A stretch of DNA of 7,044 bases from Acidobacteriota bacterium. GTDB taxonomy: Bacteria > Acidobacteriota > Vicinamibacteria > Vicinamibacterales > UBA2999. This document shows, one piece after another, positions 5,932-7,044 of this stretch. The stretch covers positions 1 to 7,044 of the forward strand of contig JACCSI010000376.1 in assembly GCA_013813075.1 (NCBI GenBank). Direction: 5' to 3'. A program made the position numbers and the translations under genes. The notes beneath the pieces are model-generated. The model saw only the letters and a list, made by a program, of their open reading frames with translations, ran no database searches and was not told the DNA's origin. Each line of letters starts with the position of its first letter. Position 1 is the first letter of the stretch.

Positions 5932-5935
5932 CCTC
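5932..5935 (-). promoter_or_regulatory. Shine-Dalgarno site of the acyl-CoA dehydrogenase
   Basis: GAGG on the minus strand lies 7 bases before the ATG at 5924. It selects that codon over the upstream TTG codons. Confidence 0.7.
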
Positions 5936-5950
5936 GAAACTCCCGGAAAA

Positions 5951-5974
5951 CACGATTTGAACTAGTAAGTCGTG
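5951..5974. promoter_or_regulatory. 24-bp imperfect dyad, candidate operator
   Basis: CACGA (5951-5955) and TCGTG (5970-5974) are inverted. The symmetry continues inward as TT (5957-5958) with AA (5967-5968), giving CACGA-n-TT-n8-AA-n-TCGTG. It lies between two divergent genes, 26 bases from the acyl-CoA dehydrogenase start and 14 bases before the extended -10 of the + gene, a sensible place for a repressor. No regulator gene is present in the window. Confidence 0.4.
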
Positions 5975-5988
5975 CAAAAAAAGCGGAA

Positions 5989-5997
5989 TGTTATCAT
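5989..5997 (+). promoter_or_regulatory. Extended -10 promoter for the VWFA-related gene
   Basis: TG-T-TATCAT forms an extended -10 (TGn before a hexamer matching TATAAT at five of six positions). An A7 tract lies just upstream (5976-5982). No -35 at normal spacing is convincing, as expected for an extended -10 promoter. Transcription would begin near 6004, leaving a leader of about 54 bases. Confidence 0.5.
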
Positions 5998-6045
5998 GCC
6001 CACAGACGCGGGGTCCCTGACGCGCGGCGCGCGTGGCAGTGAATC

Positions 6046-6052
6046 AGAAAGG
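6046..6052 (+). promoter_or_regulatory. Shine-Dalgarno site of the VWFA-related gene
   Basis: AGAAAGG is located 5 bases before the ATG at 6058 and supports this start for a reading frame that has no stop before the window ends. Confidence 0.65.
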
Positions 6053-6057
6053 CCGAG

Positions 6058-7044
6058 ATGCCAAACGCTCGATTAAGTAGCGCGACCATTATCCTGACGG
6101 TCCTGTTATGGACCACGTCGTCGATGACTGGTCACCAGGTGCCTGCACCACCTGCAAATGCTACACCCCCCGCACCGGATGCGTCCGCCGCTCCTCAGGG
6201 GCAACCGACGTTTCGCGGGGGTGTCAACTTCGTGCGCGTCGACGCCATCGTCACCGACAAGCAGGGCAACCCAATTGTGGATCTGCGGCAGGGCGACTTC
6301 GAAGTGCTTGAAGACGGCAAGCCGCAGACGATCGAAACGTTTCGACTCGTTAAGGTGGACGCCGCGGCGCCGGTTGAGACCCAACCGCGCATCCGGACCC
6401 GCGCCGACGAGGAACGGGCGGCCGCGAACGAGGATGCGCGTATTTTCGTGTTCTTTCTCGACGACTACCACGTCCGTCTCGGCAACAGCATGGCCGCGCG
6501 CCGGCCGCTCGCCGAGTTCGTGCAGAACAGCCTCGCGCCGAACGACCTCGTCGCGGTGATGTATCCGCTCTCGCCGCTCGACTCGGTCGCGCTGACGCGC
6601 GATCACCAATCGATCATTCGCGTGCTCGAGCGCTTCGAGGGCCGCAAGTTCAATTACGAACCGAAAAATGCAACCGAGCAGCGCTACGCGTTGTACCCGG
6701 CCGAAACCGTCGAGCGGATTAGGCGGCAAGTGTCGATGAGTGCCCTGGAAGGGCTGGCCATCAAGCTCGGCGCCCTGCGCGAGGGTCGTAAGGCCGTGAT
6801 TGTCGTCAGCGAGGGGTTTACGGGGGTGCTCCCGCCCCAGCTGCGCGATCCGATAGCCTCACAGCCCGGCTTGGGCAATCCGGCGCGCCGGAACCCGGCC
6901 ATCGGCGAAAACAGTAACGTCGAAGACCGCGCCGAGTTCATTGGTCAGGTCGACATTCAGTCGGAGCTGCAGGAGGTGTTCAACGCGGCGAATCGCAGCA
7001 ATACGGCGTTCTACACAGTAGACCCGCGAGGCCTGTCCACCGGC
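6058..7044 (+). CDS. Secreted VWFA-related (Acidobacterial type) protein, 3' end outside window
   Basis: An open frame of 329 residues continuing past the right edge. Residues 1-25 form a signal peptide with the hydrophobic core ATIILTVLLW, followed by a Pro/Ala-rich linker (about 30-50). Residues 55-93 carry the hallmark of the VWFA-related Acidobacterial domain: VNFVRVDAIVTDKQGNP, then DLRQGDFEVLEDGKPQ. A Rossmann-like VWA strand follows at 129-134 (IFVFFL), another at 246-251 (AVIVVS), and the characteristic FYTVDPRGL at 318-326. The MIDAS motif DxSxS is not conserved. The position after the first strand reads DDYHV (135-139), so metal-dependent ligand binding may be lost or altered. These proteins are exported and abundant in Acidobacteriota, but their function is not established. 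Residues 268-300 are a polar insertion before the last helix. The gene is divergent from the acyl-CoA dehydrogenase and has its own promoter and ribosome binding site. Confidence 0.9.
   Translation, partial: MPNARLSSATIILTVLLWTTSSMTGHQVPAPPANATPPAPDASAAPQGQPTFRGGVNFVRVDAIVTDKQGNPIVDLRQGDFEVLEDGKPQTIETFRLVKVDAAAPVETQPRIRTRADEERAAANEDARIFVFFLDDYHVRLGNSMAARRPLAEFVQNSLAPNDLVAVMYPLSPLDSVALTRDHQSIIRVLERFEGRKFNYEPKNATEQRYALYPAETVERIRRQVSMSALEGLAIKLGALREGRKAVIVVSEGFTGVLPPQLRDPIASQPGLGNPARRNPAIGENSNVEDRAEFIGQVDIQSELQEVFNAANRSNTAFYTVDPRGLSTG

Noticed and set aside
5957..5997. TTGAAC (5957-5962) as the -35 partner of TATCAT (5992-5997)
   Set aside because: The spacing of 29 bases is far from the normal 16-18. 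The extended TGn element explains promoter strength without it.
6106..6729. 207-residue open frame on the minus strand
   Set aside because: It is antisense to the VWFA-related gene, whose frame has a signal peptide, a Shine-Dalgarno site and family motifs. High GC produces such shadow frames.

Overview
The window is GC-rich bacterial chromosomal DNA. A secreted protein of the 'VWFA-related Acidobacterial domain' type at the right edge, a DUF2157/DUF4824-like membrane pair and an rpsA-HU/IHF block suggest Acidobacteriota, possibly a Vicinamibacteria-like lineage. That placement is inferred from gene content, not from a marker phylogeny. I see no rRNA, tRNA, CRISPR array, phage or insertion-sequence genes.

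Left part (1-2625, all on +): the 3' end of rpsA (ribosomal protein S1, three S1 domains visible), a small IHF-beta-like DNA-bending protein, a HIT-family nucleotide hydrolase/transferase resembling diadenosine-polyphosphate enzymes, and a 231-aa acyl-CoA-dehydrogenase-like protein. The last overlaps the HIT stop codon. It lacks the central beta domain and carries Met where the catalytic Glu should be. The gaps on both sides of the IHF-like gene are filled with 7-bp repeat arrays arranged as inverted arms, the second pair enclosing a clear intrinsic terminator.

Middle part (2712-4729): a 69-aa heavy-metal-associated (CopZ-like) chaperone on - faces a multi-pass DUF2157-like membrane protein on +, with only 15 bp between the two start codons. 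The DUF2157-like gene overlaps a DUF4824-like, membrane-anchored protein by 4 bp (ATGA), so those two are probably translationally coupled.

Right part (4758-7044): a complete, catalytically intact acyl-CoA dehydrogenase on -, closely resembling the short/branched-chain (2-methylbutyryl-CoA) type. It is divergent from a secreted VWFA-related protein on + that runs off the right edge. The 133-bp space between them holds good Shine-Dalgarno sites for both genes, an extended -10 promoter for the + gene and a 24-bp imperfect dyad that could be an operator.

The genes do not form a single pathway. They read as a housekeeping translation/nucleoid block followed by accessory membrane, metal and acyl-CoA genes. 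The items most worth following up are the inverted heptamer arrays, the active-site-less ACAD-like protein coupled to the HIT gene, and the DUF2157/DUF4824 pair.
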